This document shows positions 24,301 through 37,700 of a stretch of DNA of 64,000 bases, piece after piece. A program made the position numbers and the translations under genes. Source of the stretch: Orthonyx spaldingii (Eukaryota > Chordata > Aves > Passeriformes > Orthonychidae); the NCBI GenBank assembly GCA_013397795.1, contig VZTJ01002466.1:1046522-1110521 (forward strand), given 5' to 3'. Under the pieces are notes generated by a model. It ran no database searches, was not told the origin of the DNA, and saw nothing but the letters and a program-made list of their open reading frames with translations. Within the stretch, counting starts at the first letter, position 1. The number at the start of each line of letters is the position of its first letter.

Positions 24301-27300
24301 CATTGTGGCTTCAAGATAGAGAAATAATAACAAAGATGGAGAAAGGTGGATTTTCAAGCAGGACAGAGTGCAATGGAATAGACTATTCCTTTCTTTTACT
24401 GCTCAGACTTGTAAGATCAAAGCCCTGCTGGAGAAAACAAGAATTGTTATTATTTCTTTTCTACTCTTTTTTATTGCTCCTTTTCTAGAAAGAAATGTTC
24501 AAAGTAGTAAAAATCAATACTCTCTCTGTCAGCTTGCACGCCACTGAATGCTAAAAGCCAAGGGGAGCAACAACCGTGCGGAAAAAGCTTTTACTTTGTT
24601 TCAACTGCGTTTTTTTCAATCTTTAAAGCGAAGCAGCAGTGTTGACTTCTAATCCTGGAGGCTGCTACATAAATACTTGGTAAAAACTGTGATACACCTA
24701 TTAACAACATATGTTGAAGGGTTTAGAAATTAGAAATTCCTGTCACTCTTTCAGTGTCTCTGAAGCAGTGTTCTGGTGTTAGTCTGCTGGTAATCCCAGA
24801 GAGGAATCAGGTCTGATGGAATCTATTTCTTTTTATTTCTTGTACAAAGCAGGCAGCACTGCAAAATGAGGGCCGAGGGCAGCAACTGCAGTACTGTTAG
24901 CAATATTTCAAATCTCTGCAGGTGACCGAAGCCCAGCCATCCCAGGACTTGGGCAGAAAGCTTTCCACACGACCCTTGGCATCGTCACTTCTCCCAGTTT
25001 CAGTTAAGGCTATCCACTGGTACTTTTAGGCTTCAAAAACTTAAAAGAGTCATTTAGACCCACTGCATTCAGTAAGACTACTGATGTAACCAAAGGTAGG
25101 CACATGTTAAGTCTTTACTAGGCCAGAGGTTAAAATACCATTGCGAGCAGCACTGTGTAGTATCTTCATGGATATTTTAAACAGATATCTTATGAGATAT
25201 ACAAGGTTTCCATTAACTTGAGTAAACTTTTTGTATACAGAGTATTTTTACTTGAATAACAGCTTATAAATCTTCTAAACCTCCCCATTTTATATAGCTA
25301 TGTAAGTAACAGAATTATCCCAAGATTATTCTGTGGTGCTCAATACATGGAGGGGGATTTCCTGATACAAACATATCCTGCACTTGCTGAGCATGCATTC
25401 CTGAAAAGTGCCACAGTTGGTGATTTCACAGATGCAAATCAAATTTTCCCGTAAGGATTATGCAAGGGCAGCGGGTGGGATTTGTATTCCTTCAGATTTA
25501 TGCACAGTTTATATACTGAGGAACAGTATTTAACAACACATTATCCGATTCACATCCCAATATCACTGCCTGAAAAATAATAAAATAAAAATTGTTAGGA
25601 AATTTTTCTAAGTTTTTAAGTGAAACATCAGTTGTGGTCTGGCACACTGGAGTTGAAAGATGACAAGGATGCCATGGAGAATAAATATGTGGGAGCAGGA
25701 CCATCAGGACTGTCAACTGGCACATCAATGCTTGGTAGGGACAGAAAAAGTGGATAAAGTACTACTTTTCAGCAACCTGCTTCTCAGCGCTTGGTTTTGT
25801 AGTAGCTGAAGATGGTGCTGACTTTTTTTTAAATAGAAATTGACGACATGATTGCACATTGGTCTGAGATTTTGAGCAGTATATATTTTTATAATATGAG
25901 ATAGAATTTTGCAATCCCGCGGTGACCTTGTCCAACTGTTCTCCGTAAGGAGTACTGGTCTGAAAGATCTCAGCCACTTCATCTATTAGTTGGAGTAATC
26001 TCACTCTCTCTTTCTGAATCATTATATATATTTCTTTTTATTGTTTTTGTCATCTTATTTCAGTCTCTCCCTTTTTGTCAAGGTCAGTCAAGTCAACCAA
26101 GGGAGAAATACAAAAAGCCTGAGAACTGATTAGTGTAAGATGGTGTTAAATGATGAACGGCAGAACTCTCAAAAGTTGCATCAGGAAGATAAATGGTGTG
26201 TTACTGCACATTTCCTGATTATTTACTTGTATGACATGTAAAACAACTGCATACAAGGTGAATGGTTTTGTTACTCATTGTTATTAGAATTTCACTGTTG
26301 TTCCCAGACAGACGCTTTCACAGCACCTTCCTAAGGACATTTTGGCAAGTTTGACCTACCAGGACAGAGAAAGTGAGCTTAATTTCAGGTTTTTATGAGG
26401 ATAAATGAAAGGAGAAAAGGAGATGACAAAAAAGCTGTACTTTACACTAAACTCTTAATTTGTTAGACAGCACTGCTTAAGTCTTACATCACTCCATTAT
26501 CTCCCTTATCCAGCTGCAATGCAGTTACAGCTTGTGTGAATCGTATTTTCAGAACTGCTATACTTTTACATTTACAGTTTGAAAAATCAGATATTCAGCA
26601 CCTGTGAAAAGCTGAACTTCCACCAATTATTTCCCACATACGTTTTTCTGACCTTTACTTCATGCATGCATTCATCTGACTGGACTTCATGCTGCAGTTG
26701 GCCTTCTCGGTGGAATATGGTTAGGTTTCTGCCCCAAAACCTTACTCTTTTCTTGGCTTCCACCCTGATTCACCTGTACCCAAGAACCATAAAACATAAG
26801 CCTAATTTAAATCAAAACAATTCCTAAACTTCTGTGTCTCTGATGTTTTGGTGATCAGTTTGAATTTGCTATATAGACTAAAAGTTTTATTCATGAACCT
26901 AAGAAGCCTTATTTGTTAACCTTCAAACCAAAAATGTGTATGACAAGAATGACTGGATCTACAAGCTGTTGATTTCCACATAGGGAAATAAATAATTGCA
27001 GGCCTTTTTTATTATCCCCTTAGACAGTAATATCAGTGTCTGACTGTTAAGTAGGATTGACTACTGGCTAGTTTTAATTTCAAGCCAAATCTTCCACCTG
27101 TTTCTTTTCTTACATGTTGCTATGGTGAAGATTATCATAGACTGCATACAAAAGTGAAACACAGAAGGATCACTGAAGAAAACATCCAGACAAAGACGTG
27201 TAATAATAACTGAATAAAAGCATATTGCTTGGTAGGTGCCATTAAGCAGTCATATTTTTCTGCCATATTCTGCTACTGACCTGTCTAGAAATGTATTTGT

Positions 27301-30300
27301 AATCATAAACCTTAAACTGTTTCAATTTTCCTGACAAAATCTTTCTAACAAATACAAGCATTATCATTGTCATTACATGTCCCATGAGGTCAAGGGCTGT
27401 ATTGTGTGCTGGCACTGCAGCTCCTACCTCTTTTGGCTACTTTTATTCACAGCCAGTTAGCTCTCCTGGACTGTGATGCTTCAGTCACTGAGGATTAACA
27501 TCCCACAGAGAGATAGGAATGTTTTGCAGAGCTCAGGCCAGAAAAAGCCAAACAAAGTGCCCTTATCTGTAGGTGCCTGTGTGGGTAGGCTGCCACAATT
27601 CCAATGTAATTCATGAATGCTGGATATTTGCATTGCACATGTTCAGCAGAACTTGAAGCCCAATGGGCAAAGTACACTCTTGATAATCCTAGGAACTTAG
27701 AAAATGTTTCTCAGATATTATAGTAAGGTCTGGAGTTTAGTTTAAAGGCTTTATTTTAAAGGCAAACACTTTATAATCTCTCCTCTGAAAGGACCCTCTC
27801 TAATGGACAACAATGCTTTGAAGGGAGGAGCAAAATATTAGTGCTAATCTTTCATTAACCTCTCTTGCTGTTACTCCTAAAGTGCCAGATCTGAGTTTCA
27901 TTTGAACTGCATTTCCCCCGAGATACAAACCCTTTCCACCCTCTCAATGGGTCCATTTTCTTTTATGATGTCTTTCCAGTGGTTTCTTTGTATATTGAGT
28001 GGGATGGGTATTATTGGGCACTCACTAAAGTTCAAGATCTAACTCCAACAACACTCTTGGGAGCATGGTTGAGTCCAGATGATTCAAACTCCTTCTTTGG
28101 CAAAAGACTCCTCTAGTTAAGTGGGAATCTTGCCTGTAAAAAGATAAATGGGCTCCAAATGTTCTTGTAAGAAGGATGTCCTGTGAAGGCATCTAATCAG
28201 TAGCAGCAGAAATGAATAACATTGAAAATCACAGATTTCCTTCTAGCAGAACCTCTGGAGCTTTGGAAGATGATCAAGGCCATTTGGGACAGAATTGTCT
28301 GAGCAGAAGTCACAAAAGCAGAAATTTTTCTGGCAATGTTCACCTAACAGAAACAAGAGATTTCCGTAGTTTAGGGAGAAATAAAAAGTTCACTAAAATT
28401 TTAAAGACTGAAAAGCAATAATTTTTATTTCAAGTCTAAATTGAATTTATTCAGAACTATATATCCATCCTTACTTTTTCTTCACTGAGTCCTCTCAAGC
28501 AGGACAGTCCAGAGCTACAAGTGCTGAATGGGATGAAGTTACTGTGTTCCATGCTGGACCTGCCCCTGTTTCAGGATATGTGCCTCAGCTCATATCCCTG
28601 TATGTCACTTTTCCCCAATATAAAATGGTGGCATTCTCTCTGTTCTTGCAGGTTGGACCACACACTTTTTCAGATTTCATGGCAGATTATTAGAACCATG
28701 AGCTAGTGGTGTTAATTGCATATTACTTATTCACTCAGTGGTCAATTATTTATTATTAAAGGTCTTGTTTTACTCTAGGTTGAAATGGATTGCTAGATAC
28801 TTGGAAGTTATTATTAATACACTATAACTCCATCAGTTTTTGCAGCACTCTGTTTTACAATTCAGTTTCAGTGGAATGTACTTTCCAAACCTTTGCATTC
28901 AACAGCAAGGCAGATACAAACATTGAAGCCAAATGCTACAGTGAGATTCCTCAGCAGCACAGACACATGGTTAAGAGCTTTTAGCTTTCTTTCATGGGGG
29001 ATTACATACAACCTGAAATATTTGGCTGGTGCACTGTGCCTGGTTTGGTCCCTGCCTCTTAATAGGAATGCAAGAAGTGCATTCAGGAGCACTGTGTAAA
29101 TTGCCCAGAGTAATTTCTGGGACTAAAGCTACATCCCAACAGACAACCTGTGTAAAAAGGCCATGTGCAAACTTGTGGGGTCATGACTGAATTCTCTTGC
29201 TTGGCTGCTGAGCCATTCTCTAAGAAGGCAGTGAATCCACTAAACTGATTTTGCAAGGTGCCAAGCTAAGCACTGTAGAGTAATGCTGAGTGTGGTTATA
29301 TCTTCTGGTGGCATAATTACATTCCCTCAGAGACAAGAAAGAAAAAAAGATGCCATAAATCTACCAGTTAACCCTTTATTTCACACCTCCATAAAGCACT
29401 ACCACTTTTCTACCCTAGAATAGAAGGTGTGCCTGCAGAGCTGATCCCTGCAAAGGACAAAGACACAAATTAATCTACTCCTTGTCTACCATGTTCAAGG
29501 TCTCACCACAGGAACTGACTCAAATGAATAGTTGTGGCCCTTGTGGGTATATTTTCCCCAGTGGTTCTGGCCTTTATGAAACCAAGTATTAAGTCCTCTA
29601 TGTCTGGCCTTAACACTCTGTTTTCCTGAGTCCAGCCTCATTCAGTGCTCTGGGATTTCCATTTACTTTACACACCAAACCCAGATTTTGGCTTACATCC
29701 TCATAAGCCTCCCCCTCAGAGATATCTAAGCCTCAGACATCTGTAAGTCAAATTGCAGTCCAAAAAGGACTTACTAGATTAGGTAATTTAATTGCTTACT
29801 GGAAACAATGGCTAGGAAATAAACTAATCATGATTCCACAGGCTTTAAAACAGCTTAGTGTTTCTTTGCAAAGATGTAACGGCTTCCCGTTTTCACTGTT
29901 TTCATCAGCTTTCATTCTTTTCCTCAGTTTTTTTCCTCCTGCCACTGACCATCAATGGCTTGTTAGAGGAACTTGGAATTAGGAAGGAATTTAGAGCATA
30001 TATATGAATGATCAGAAAGGAGCAAGGGACCACCAAGGCAGAGTTTCAGGACCCTGGGGCAAGACATGTCCATCCAGGGTTCCAGGAAAATGTATTAACT
30101 GAGCCATAATAAGGCCCAGTGAGACTTGGAGAGCTTTGGTGGCCTCCTCCTGAGCTGCCAAGCATCCAGGGCAGCAGCCAGGCTGGCTCAGCAAGGATTA
30201 TGTGCCATAATGGTTAAAATCTTGTCCCCTACCTCAGGTCTTGCTCTATTGGTATTCTCAGTGGTGGGTTTGTATCAGTGTTAAGAGACTTGGAAAAAAA

Positions 30301-31299
30301 TATTTTGGGATTGTTTTATATGGAAGGTGCACAAACCCTAAAAAGACTGTTCACAGTGTAAAGTCAAGAGGTTGGCAGACAGACAAGCCTAAACCAGAGA
30401 GATGTCTGGTTAAAGGACTTCATTCCATGAAAGACCACCTGAAGGTGTAGGGGATTTTGCACTGCACTGAACTACTCAAGGTTTCCACTGGCGATCGCTC
30501 TTAAATTTTTGAGGCTGCTCAACATCCCTGAGTTTTACAAACTGCTGTAGGTATTTGTTAAAGCTTTTTGGGTTGCTTGATTTCGTACTCCAAAGCAAAT
30601 GCCAATTTTACAATTTCCCCTCCCCCATAATATATGTAAATTTTGAAATCTTGCTCTAGAAATCAATTTGAGAAAGTCTGACTTAGAGATAAAAAATATT
30701 TAAATACTTGTCCTTTGGAAAGTATTTTAAAAGTGTTCAAGAAAAATATTAGAGAAAATTAAGTATACTGCTATGAAAAATGGGTTGAAGATCAGAAAAA
30801 AGTTGGTAGCATGTGCTAATAGAAAAAGCAAAACAAAATATGACACAAAGATAAAATCCAAACTAAATGATCTCCTTTGTTTGAATTAAATGTTTCCTCA
30901 ATATCAACATGTTTCTACAAAACATTTCAATTTTGCCAAAATTGCATTTCCTGGCAGAAATGAACTCTGTAAAAAGGTTTTGACTAGCACAAACACATGT
31001 ATGCCAAGTGATTCCTTTTGTGTGTTGTGGTTTTCATCCACTGTGGAGTGAACTTTTACTGAGCCTCATTCATTCATCTGCCCCACCATAAAAATGCGCG
31101 GCTATTTTAAGCACGTTGTAAAGTGAACCATGTCACTCGGCCAGGCTGCCCAACTGTGGGAGTGTGGGACAGGAATTCCTCTCTGTACCCACCCCACACC
31201 CAGCCTTGCCACCCCCCGGGATGCAACAACAACCCCTGCAAGCCCAACGGGAGCAAGTACAAAGTGCCTCCCTCTGGAGATGTCTGTAACTTCAGCTCA
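21346..31299. other. Long intergenic region upstream of PAMR1, no gene recognised
   Basis: About 10 kb of AT-rich DNA with short simple repeats, including an AT run near 22779-22790 and an A run near 23051. One protein-like frame at 25762-26022 is listed separately. No splice-bounded exon, tRNA or clear mobile element was seen. Distal PAMR1 regulatory elements may lie here, but nothing in the sequence alone proves it. Confidence 0.45.
25762..26022 (-). other. Unrecognised 86-codon open frame (possible exon or pseudogene remnant)
   Basis: An ATG-initiated frame on the - strand encodes a polar, helix-prone peptide (starting MIQKERVRLLQLIDEVAEIF). A Lys/Ser/Ala-rich C-terminus ends in AEK. The frame stays open for ten codons upstream of the ATG before a TAA. 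Composition looks more protein-like than its neighbours, but I recognise no family. There is no convincing acceptor with a pyrimidine tract and no poly-A tail after the stop. It may be chance, the last exon of an unknown gene or an old retrocopy. Confidence 0.15.
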
Positions 31300-31672
31300 C
31301 CCGCAGCAACCGGGATAGCTCATATAAAGAAATATCTGCATTTCTCTTTCTCCCCTTTTTAAAACATCTTTCTTTACATACGGAAAGCTGCTATCTCCGT
31401 TCTGAGCACTGAGCCAATAAACCCATCACAAAAGGGATCTGTTGCCAGAGTCCAGAAAGGGTTAAGGCAGCAGTTGGAGAGGTTTGGGGTGACGTGTGCT
31501 TCTGGACGCCTGAGAAGTCTCTTGAAGGTAGTTTCCCTCTGGTGAGGATGGGAGCGTGCTGAGGTCTGAAATCCGAGATCCCTCGCAGCCTGGAGCTGGT
31601 GAGGTCCCAGTAAAAGCTGTTTGCCTGCTTTCCCTTCCCGAACAGTCACACCGCTGCACTGGCCTGGGCAGT
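31300..31672 (+). promoter_or_regulatory. PAMR1: Probable PAMR1 core promoter and 5' UTR
   Basis: This is the region directly upstream of the PAMR1 start codon. A TATA-like ATATAAAG lies near 31321-31328 and a CCAAT motif near 31414. CpG content is modest compared with the island at 1-470, so this looks like a tissue-restricted rather than a housekeeping promoter. The transcription start site cannot be placed from sequence alone. A four-codon upstream ORF lies at 31548-31562. Confidence 0.4.
31548..31562 (+). promoter_or_regulatory. Short upstream ORF in the PAMR1 leader
   Basis: ATGGGAGCGTGCTGA gives a four-codon frame (MGAC, stop) that ends 110 bases before the main ATG. Its purine at -3 (G) and G at +4 are a reasonable initiation context. 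If the 5' UTR includes this segment, it could lower main-frame initiation. Confidence 0.35.
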
Positions 31673-31745
31673 ATGGAGCGAGCACTCTGGACACTTGTAG
31701 GACTCACTCTTCTCCAGCTCCTGCTCATCTCCTGCTTGCCAAGAG
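31673..31745 (+). CDS. PAMR1: PAMR1 coding exon 1: signal peptide
   Basis: This exon encodes residues 1-24 and the first base of codon 25. MERALWTL is followed by a Leu-rich hydrophobic core (VGLTLLQLLLIS) and CLPR, a classic secretory signal peptide. The start is supported by A at -3 and G at +4, and by the close match of this peptide to the mammalian PAMR1 N-terminus. The exon ends AAGAG, then GTACTG as donor at 31746. Codon 25 (GAG, Glu) is completed by AG at the start of exon 2. Confidence 0.93.
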
Positions 31746-34700
31746 GTACTGTAAGAGAGCGTGTGTGTTCCCGGCATGGTCGAATGAGTCCCTTTCCTTC
31801 AGTGTGGTCAGAGGGTTTTGATCTCATGTGCTGTCATGGGAAGTAGAGAGATCTGCAGGGATAGCAATAACAGAAAGAAGGGGCTCTGCTTTATGTAATT
31901 TTTTTCTTGTCAGCATGGAGTGTGTGTGTGTGTGTGTGTAGGTTTACCAGGAATGATTTTCAGGCAAACTTAATAGCCTTAAAGAGAAACAACTGGCTGA
32001 ATTTGTTTGCCAATGGCCATCAAGAAAAAGGTATGCAATCACTTTGCTTATTACTCCTTTTATTTTCTCAACACTCAGTGTAACGGAAATGATGATAAAA
32101 AGAGGCATTTAAGTCTCTGAATTGTAAAGCGTAATTTGTTTAGTTTGGCAAGACAGAGATTTTCCTCTCCAGCCCCAACACCAAGAATGAAGGCAAGGGA
32201 GAAAAAAAATGAAGGAAAAAAAGAAAACAAAACCCACACATTGTTTCCAATCTGGGATTTAGTTCTGCCAATATTATTCTTTCGAAGAGGAAGCCTTGTT
32301 AAAGCAGAACGATCTTTTTTATACTCAAGCCCCATTCCAGTTTCTGCTGAACCAGCATGTATTATCTTGATAAGGTTGAGCAAAAAGCATTTACTGTTGA
32401 GTGCAAATTTGCTGTAGTTATGGCCACGAACCTGGGCTGTTTACACCTGGAGGTGTCCGGACCTGCTTGCAGCAGCCAGCTGTCAGCATCGCAGGCTGCT
32501 TTCTCGGGAGCTGCAGCCCTAAGGACTGGGAGGTGAGGTGCCCTCAAGTCACCCACCCTTGAGGCTGCTGCATCTTTCGGCACCGCTGACTCCTCTTACC
32601 AGGGGAGCTGTCAGATCGGCAGGCGCTTGGATCTCAATGACTGTAAAGAACTGGTGTCAAGGAAGGTGCTTCAGAGCCCCCTTCAGCAGGGGCTGTGGCA
32701 GAGGGTCTGCCTCTGCAGTGCCCTCCCCTGCCCACCCCTCAGGACACAGGGATCAAGTGATGACCAGGGTCATCTGCCCATCAGGCTGGCCCCCAGCACC
32801 TGCAGCCCTCCTGGGAGGCTGGCCTCCTGCCGAAGCTCCCTCTGGGGCACAAGCACAGAGCGCTTCTCCCCAGCTCTGTGCCACATGCACTGACTTGTCC
32901 CTGCAGTGGCCTGTCCCTCAGACATGTACCACCTTGGACACTGGCCAGGCGAGGTGGCTCCATGGCACGTGCTGGAGTGGCACTGAACTAGCCCTGCCAG
33001 TGGCAGAGCATCCCTGGGCACAGGCTGTGGCTGTCAAGCAGCTGCATGGGCATAAACCCCTCCTGCTGCAGGGGCAGCACATCTCTCTCATGGCAAGAAT
33101 CTGCAGAGTAATCCAGCACCAAGTCCCCTCGGCAGCAGTGACAAGGGGATGCAGGAGGAAGGACAACAATGGGCAGTAGGACACAAGGGCTGTGAGCTTT
33201 GGAGGAAGGGTGTTGGTTCCCCCAACACCCACTCCTGGCACACCAGGAGTAGTGCGAGAAGAGCATGCAAGACACATGGATGTGAGCCATCCCCTTGTCC
33301 CCTGCCCTTCCTTGCCATGCCTCCCCTGCCCTGCTGCTGATGGTGGAGCAGATGGTGGCACTTGCCCAGCACACAGCTGGCAGCAAGAGTGGCCAGGAGC
33401 TCCCCTCCAGCCACAGCAGGAGGGGCTCTCAGAGACAGGGGAGCGACTCAGAAGTGCAGTGGCCTTAACATGTCAGGGCAGGTTGGAAAATAGCATTTTG
33501 TCTCCTCCCCACAGATGTATCCAATTTTTATCCATATTTATCACACCCAGTTGCACAGAGCCTGCCTTGAGAGCTAGGGGCAGGAGTCAGGGCGGTCTGG
33601 GAATTTATTTTTTGGAATAAACTTGGAGTGCAAGTGACTCATGTTTCCTTAAAAATATATGTGTGTTTTTGTGTGTTTTTGCCTATCTAAACCCTTCCCA
33701 ACCTCTCTTCCCATCCCCCTCCAGCCTCTGTCTAGAGAAGTGAAGGCCAGATGCACTCAGACATATCCAGATGCATTCAATCTTAGCAAATGGGTTACTT
33801 CAGTTCACATGTTTAGGTTCCTAGAATGGACATAGGGAAAGAGACTTGCTTGTTATTTTGGAAAAAAAGCTGGGGTTACTCACTTTTGACCCCGAGGCCT
33901 CTTCAAGTAGCTCCCAGGAGTCCATGCAAGCCTGCCAATGCCCAGGATTTTTCTCTTCACCAGTCCTGAAGGACCCCTCACCAGCACAGAACCATGCAGT
34001 TGTCAGCAGCAGGACCTCCCTTGGGCATGTGGATGCCCCTCTCCCTCCTGCAAGACCAGGGACCTGGTGAGGGGCAAACTGGAAGGAAGGTCACAGGGTA
34101 GAGAGGCAAGCGATCAGCTGGGACAGAAGGCTGGCAGACCGAGGGCATCTTCAGTCCTTGGTTGGGGCTGGGCTACACACTCCAGGGGAGCTGTAAGGAC
34201 TAAAATTTGAGGAGGGTTGCTGCTGTCTGTGGACTATTTCTATCTGGGCAACATTAACTCCAAGTAAGTTGTCAACACGTTGCCGGTCTCACACCATTAC
34301 ACGAGGCAAGCCCTCAAAACAGGTCCAGCACCACTCCTCTACGTTTCAGACACGAGCACATTCTCATGTTATGTGGTCATGAATTTCAATACTACAGCTG
34401 CTGCTTCTCCGCACATTTCCAAACGTTCTCCTCTATTGCAGAAGTCTAACTTCATCAATGCTGTCACTAACTCAAAAGTTCTACATTCATTACCTGTTCC
34501 TGTTCCTTGTCTCGCAGCACAGAGAAAACAAATTCTCTTCCTGATCATACTAGGATAATTTTTCTGTCCAGAATAAGATCCTCTGTCCCAAAAAGAATCA
34601 AAGCCTGAAAGGTAATGTGGCAACCTCTGAGTTTTAGCCCTAACCTACCTATTTCTTCCTGCCACATCTTTTCTCAGATGAAGCCACAAGGCCACAGAGG

Positions 34701-37700
34701 CCACAGTGCCAATAGTAAGATCACAAATGCCAGGTCATAAATACAGAGAAGAAACTAAAGGAGGGGGGGTATTTAAAAAAGACAGTTTAATTAGTGTGCA
34801 TTTATTAAGTGGACAGATTCCACTTAGTATTGTAGATTTCCTCCTGTGTTCTCCCACTGGCTTTGATTTTTTTAAAAATAGAAATCCTCTCTCTCCGCCT
34901 CTCCCCACTTGCCACTGTGTGAAAGCACACACTGGGAGAAAAGGATGCTAACCGACTCTGTAGAAGCAGGAGTCTAATTATTCAGCAAAGTCCTGTAACC
35001 ATAAAGTAAGCACACTCAGTAAAACTAAAACAGGGATGTATTTTAGCTCCTCTTTTAATTAGCCCAGCTGCTGAAAAGAGTAATAGGTACATAATTTCTA
35101 TAAAGAAGCAAGTGATTTTAGAGACAGCATTATCCCTTTCATCCTCTTAACACATCAAACAGACAAATAGACATAATTTGTACAGTAGTTTATCTGAGGC
35201 AAAAAGGTTAACAATAAAAACCCGCACTCTCCTTTATTATTAATGGTTTGAGGTACATCACATTCCAAGAGCACCAGTAAAAGTCTCTTAAAGGCAACAT
35301 CCCTCTTCCCTTCCAAGGTCTCTTCGTCTTGGCCTTACTGAAGTCAAATGGAGAACTTTACTCTTCATCACAGTGGAGCCACAGTTTCACCCAGCCTTGT
35401 GCTCAGAGCATTTCCTGTTGTTAATGTCCACACACCTGACTGCTGTGGGGTGAGGCCCATCTTGCATATCCACACAATGGCAGTTGAGCCAAATAAGAAA
35501 GGAGCATTAAAATGAGACAGACATAAAGAAAGTGTAAGTTGCTATCAGTTTTCATCTCTGTTGAAGCTGTTTTTTCTTTAATAAGAAACCTTCCTTTCAG
35601 AACTATTACATGGCCAAACATTCCCCACTAACAGCCTTAAGAGATTGCTCCTTCAAATTCAACGACTTGTTTCTTTGGTGGAAGACCGTAGTGGTTGTTG
35701 AGCAGTATGCTGAAAAATTAAGATGAAGTCGAATAGAAAGGGGCATGTTCTCATCTGTGGAACATGAACTGGTTAAATAATCACTTTGAAAAAGTCATCC
35801 TCTATGGACTCAAATTCTAGAGATGTATCTGTTTGTATCCGTTCTTACTTACACTGCACTGTTACTGCAAATGGCACTTTTCAAAGCAATTTGAAATAAT
35901 ATTTCCTTGAGCTTAAGTAGTGTTTACCAATGTACTGATGGATAAATTGAGACATGGAAGGAGAACCTTTGCAGGATAACAGAATGGACTTCCAGCATAG
36001 GAAGTTCCTCCCAAGGACACACATGGCAAACTGTCTTCTTGCTCAGTCGTCTGATCCCTCCACATAGCAGTTACTGTGAACACAAATACAGAGAGTGGGA
36101 ATGTGAAGTCAGGGAGAAAAATGTCCCATCTCAGCAGCAGCATGGGCTTATATCAGCTTAAAGTGACCTTACTCTAAAAAAACCTCATTCTTCTAAAGTA
36201 GTGGAAGACACAAGAAATAATTGGTATAATTGGGCTTGCTTCAATTCACCTTAGTTCTTAGCTATACAGTTTTCTCAGCTCTCAGATCTTTGGAGCAGAA
36301 ATCCTTTTCTATCTAGCGAGGTATCTATGATGTACAAATTCACTATGGCAAAACATTAGTCAGCTGAAGTTGACATTTTACCATGATGAGCTGCCTGACC
36401 CGCCCCTGAGGCAGCAATGTGCTCATGAATCTGTTTCTGAATCACCAAAGCTTTAAGCCTGATCTTAGCCCTGGGGATGAGGGGAGGCGGCAGCCTCGCT
36501 GTGGTGAATTGTTGTTGGACTGACGCTGCCAACAAGGAGGACATTGCCTGGGAGCATTGCCTCCTACTGCTGTCCTACAAAATCCATCGCTGACAGCCTC
36601 TAGGATCTGACAAGTGCTGTAGGGTTTAGGAGGTCTTGCTAGGTGCAGATGTCAGTGGCAAGCATGGAAGTGTTGCCATCTGAACCCGAACATGTTAATC
36701 TCCCACCTCACAGTCCTCCTCAGGCTGGACCCAAAGAATCAGGTGAAGTGCTGTGTTGGGCTCTGCCAGGCTCCTGAGCCAAACAGGTCTTTCCTCCAGC
36801 ACATGCCCTGGACATTTGTGTGCTTTCCCAACACAGGCATTTCTTGCTTGGTTTTCATGGTCTTGAGCTGCTTCCATGTGAGCTGTTTATGCCTGCATTT
36901 AATGGGCTTTTCTTCCATCATCAAAATCTCATCAATTAATCCGCTGTTTATTTGCCTGTCCAGAGTCTTGTTTGTTCTTTGCAGCTAAATATTTTGCATG
37001 GGTTGTCAAGCAGCTTCTTCCTGCTTGTCCCAAAATCAAAGACACAGTCACTGCCTGTAAGCCAGACTGTCTGCTTTGGAAGATTATCAAAGTTAAGCTC
37101 ACAAAACACCCCACAATTATCTCTGCCACAGCTGGCCGAGGCCTCGCTTTCAGTATTTTACTCAGTCAATAAATCTTCCCTCACTTTTCTCTGCCTCATT
37201 CTCTTCTGTTTTGGGGTATTGATGGCCAAGTGTGTGTGGGGGAGCTGCCAATGGTTACCCATCCCCAAACACACAAGGGGGAGCAGGGTTATGCCTCTGC
37301 CTCCCTGGAGCACAGGCTGAGCTCAGCCACACAAACAAACATTGATTACACACATAAGTGCCTCTGTGCATATCCCTCTTAAACTTCTGAGGCAAAGGTT
37401 TTATTTGCCTTATTTTTTGGTAGCCCAGAGATAAAACAAAAGGGATCCTGCTATTATTAAAGAGGTGCATAAAATCTTCAATCAAATTTCTTTAAAGAAT
37501 AGCTTTTACAGAACCTCAAAATAATAGATTCCGTGATTTCTGTGAAGAAAATCCTAGAAGAGCCACTTAAAAAAAAAAAAAAAAATCTCAAATCCACAGA
37601 TTTCCTTATCAAGGCTATATATGTTGCCCAAACTGCAGAAACCAAGAACGTGAAAGGGAATTAAATTGTCAATAAATCAAAAGACAGTCTATTTTCACTA

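Noticed and set aside
32538..33179. 213-codon open frame, the longest in the window
   Set aside because: It starts with GTG, has no domain and biased composition, and lies in a GC-rich block with overlapping frames on both strands. It sits inside PAMR1 intron 1 without suitable splice sites.
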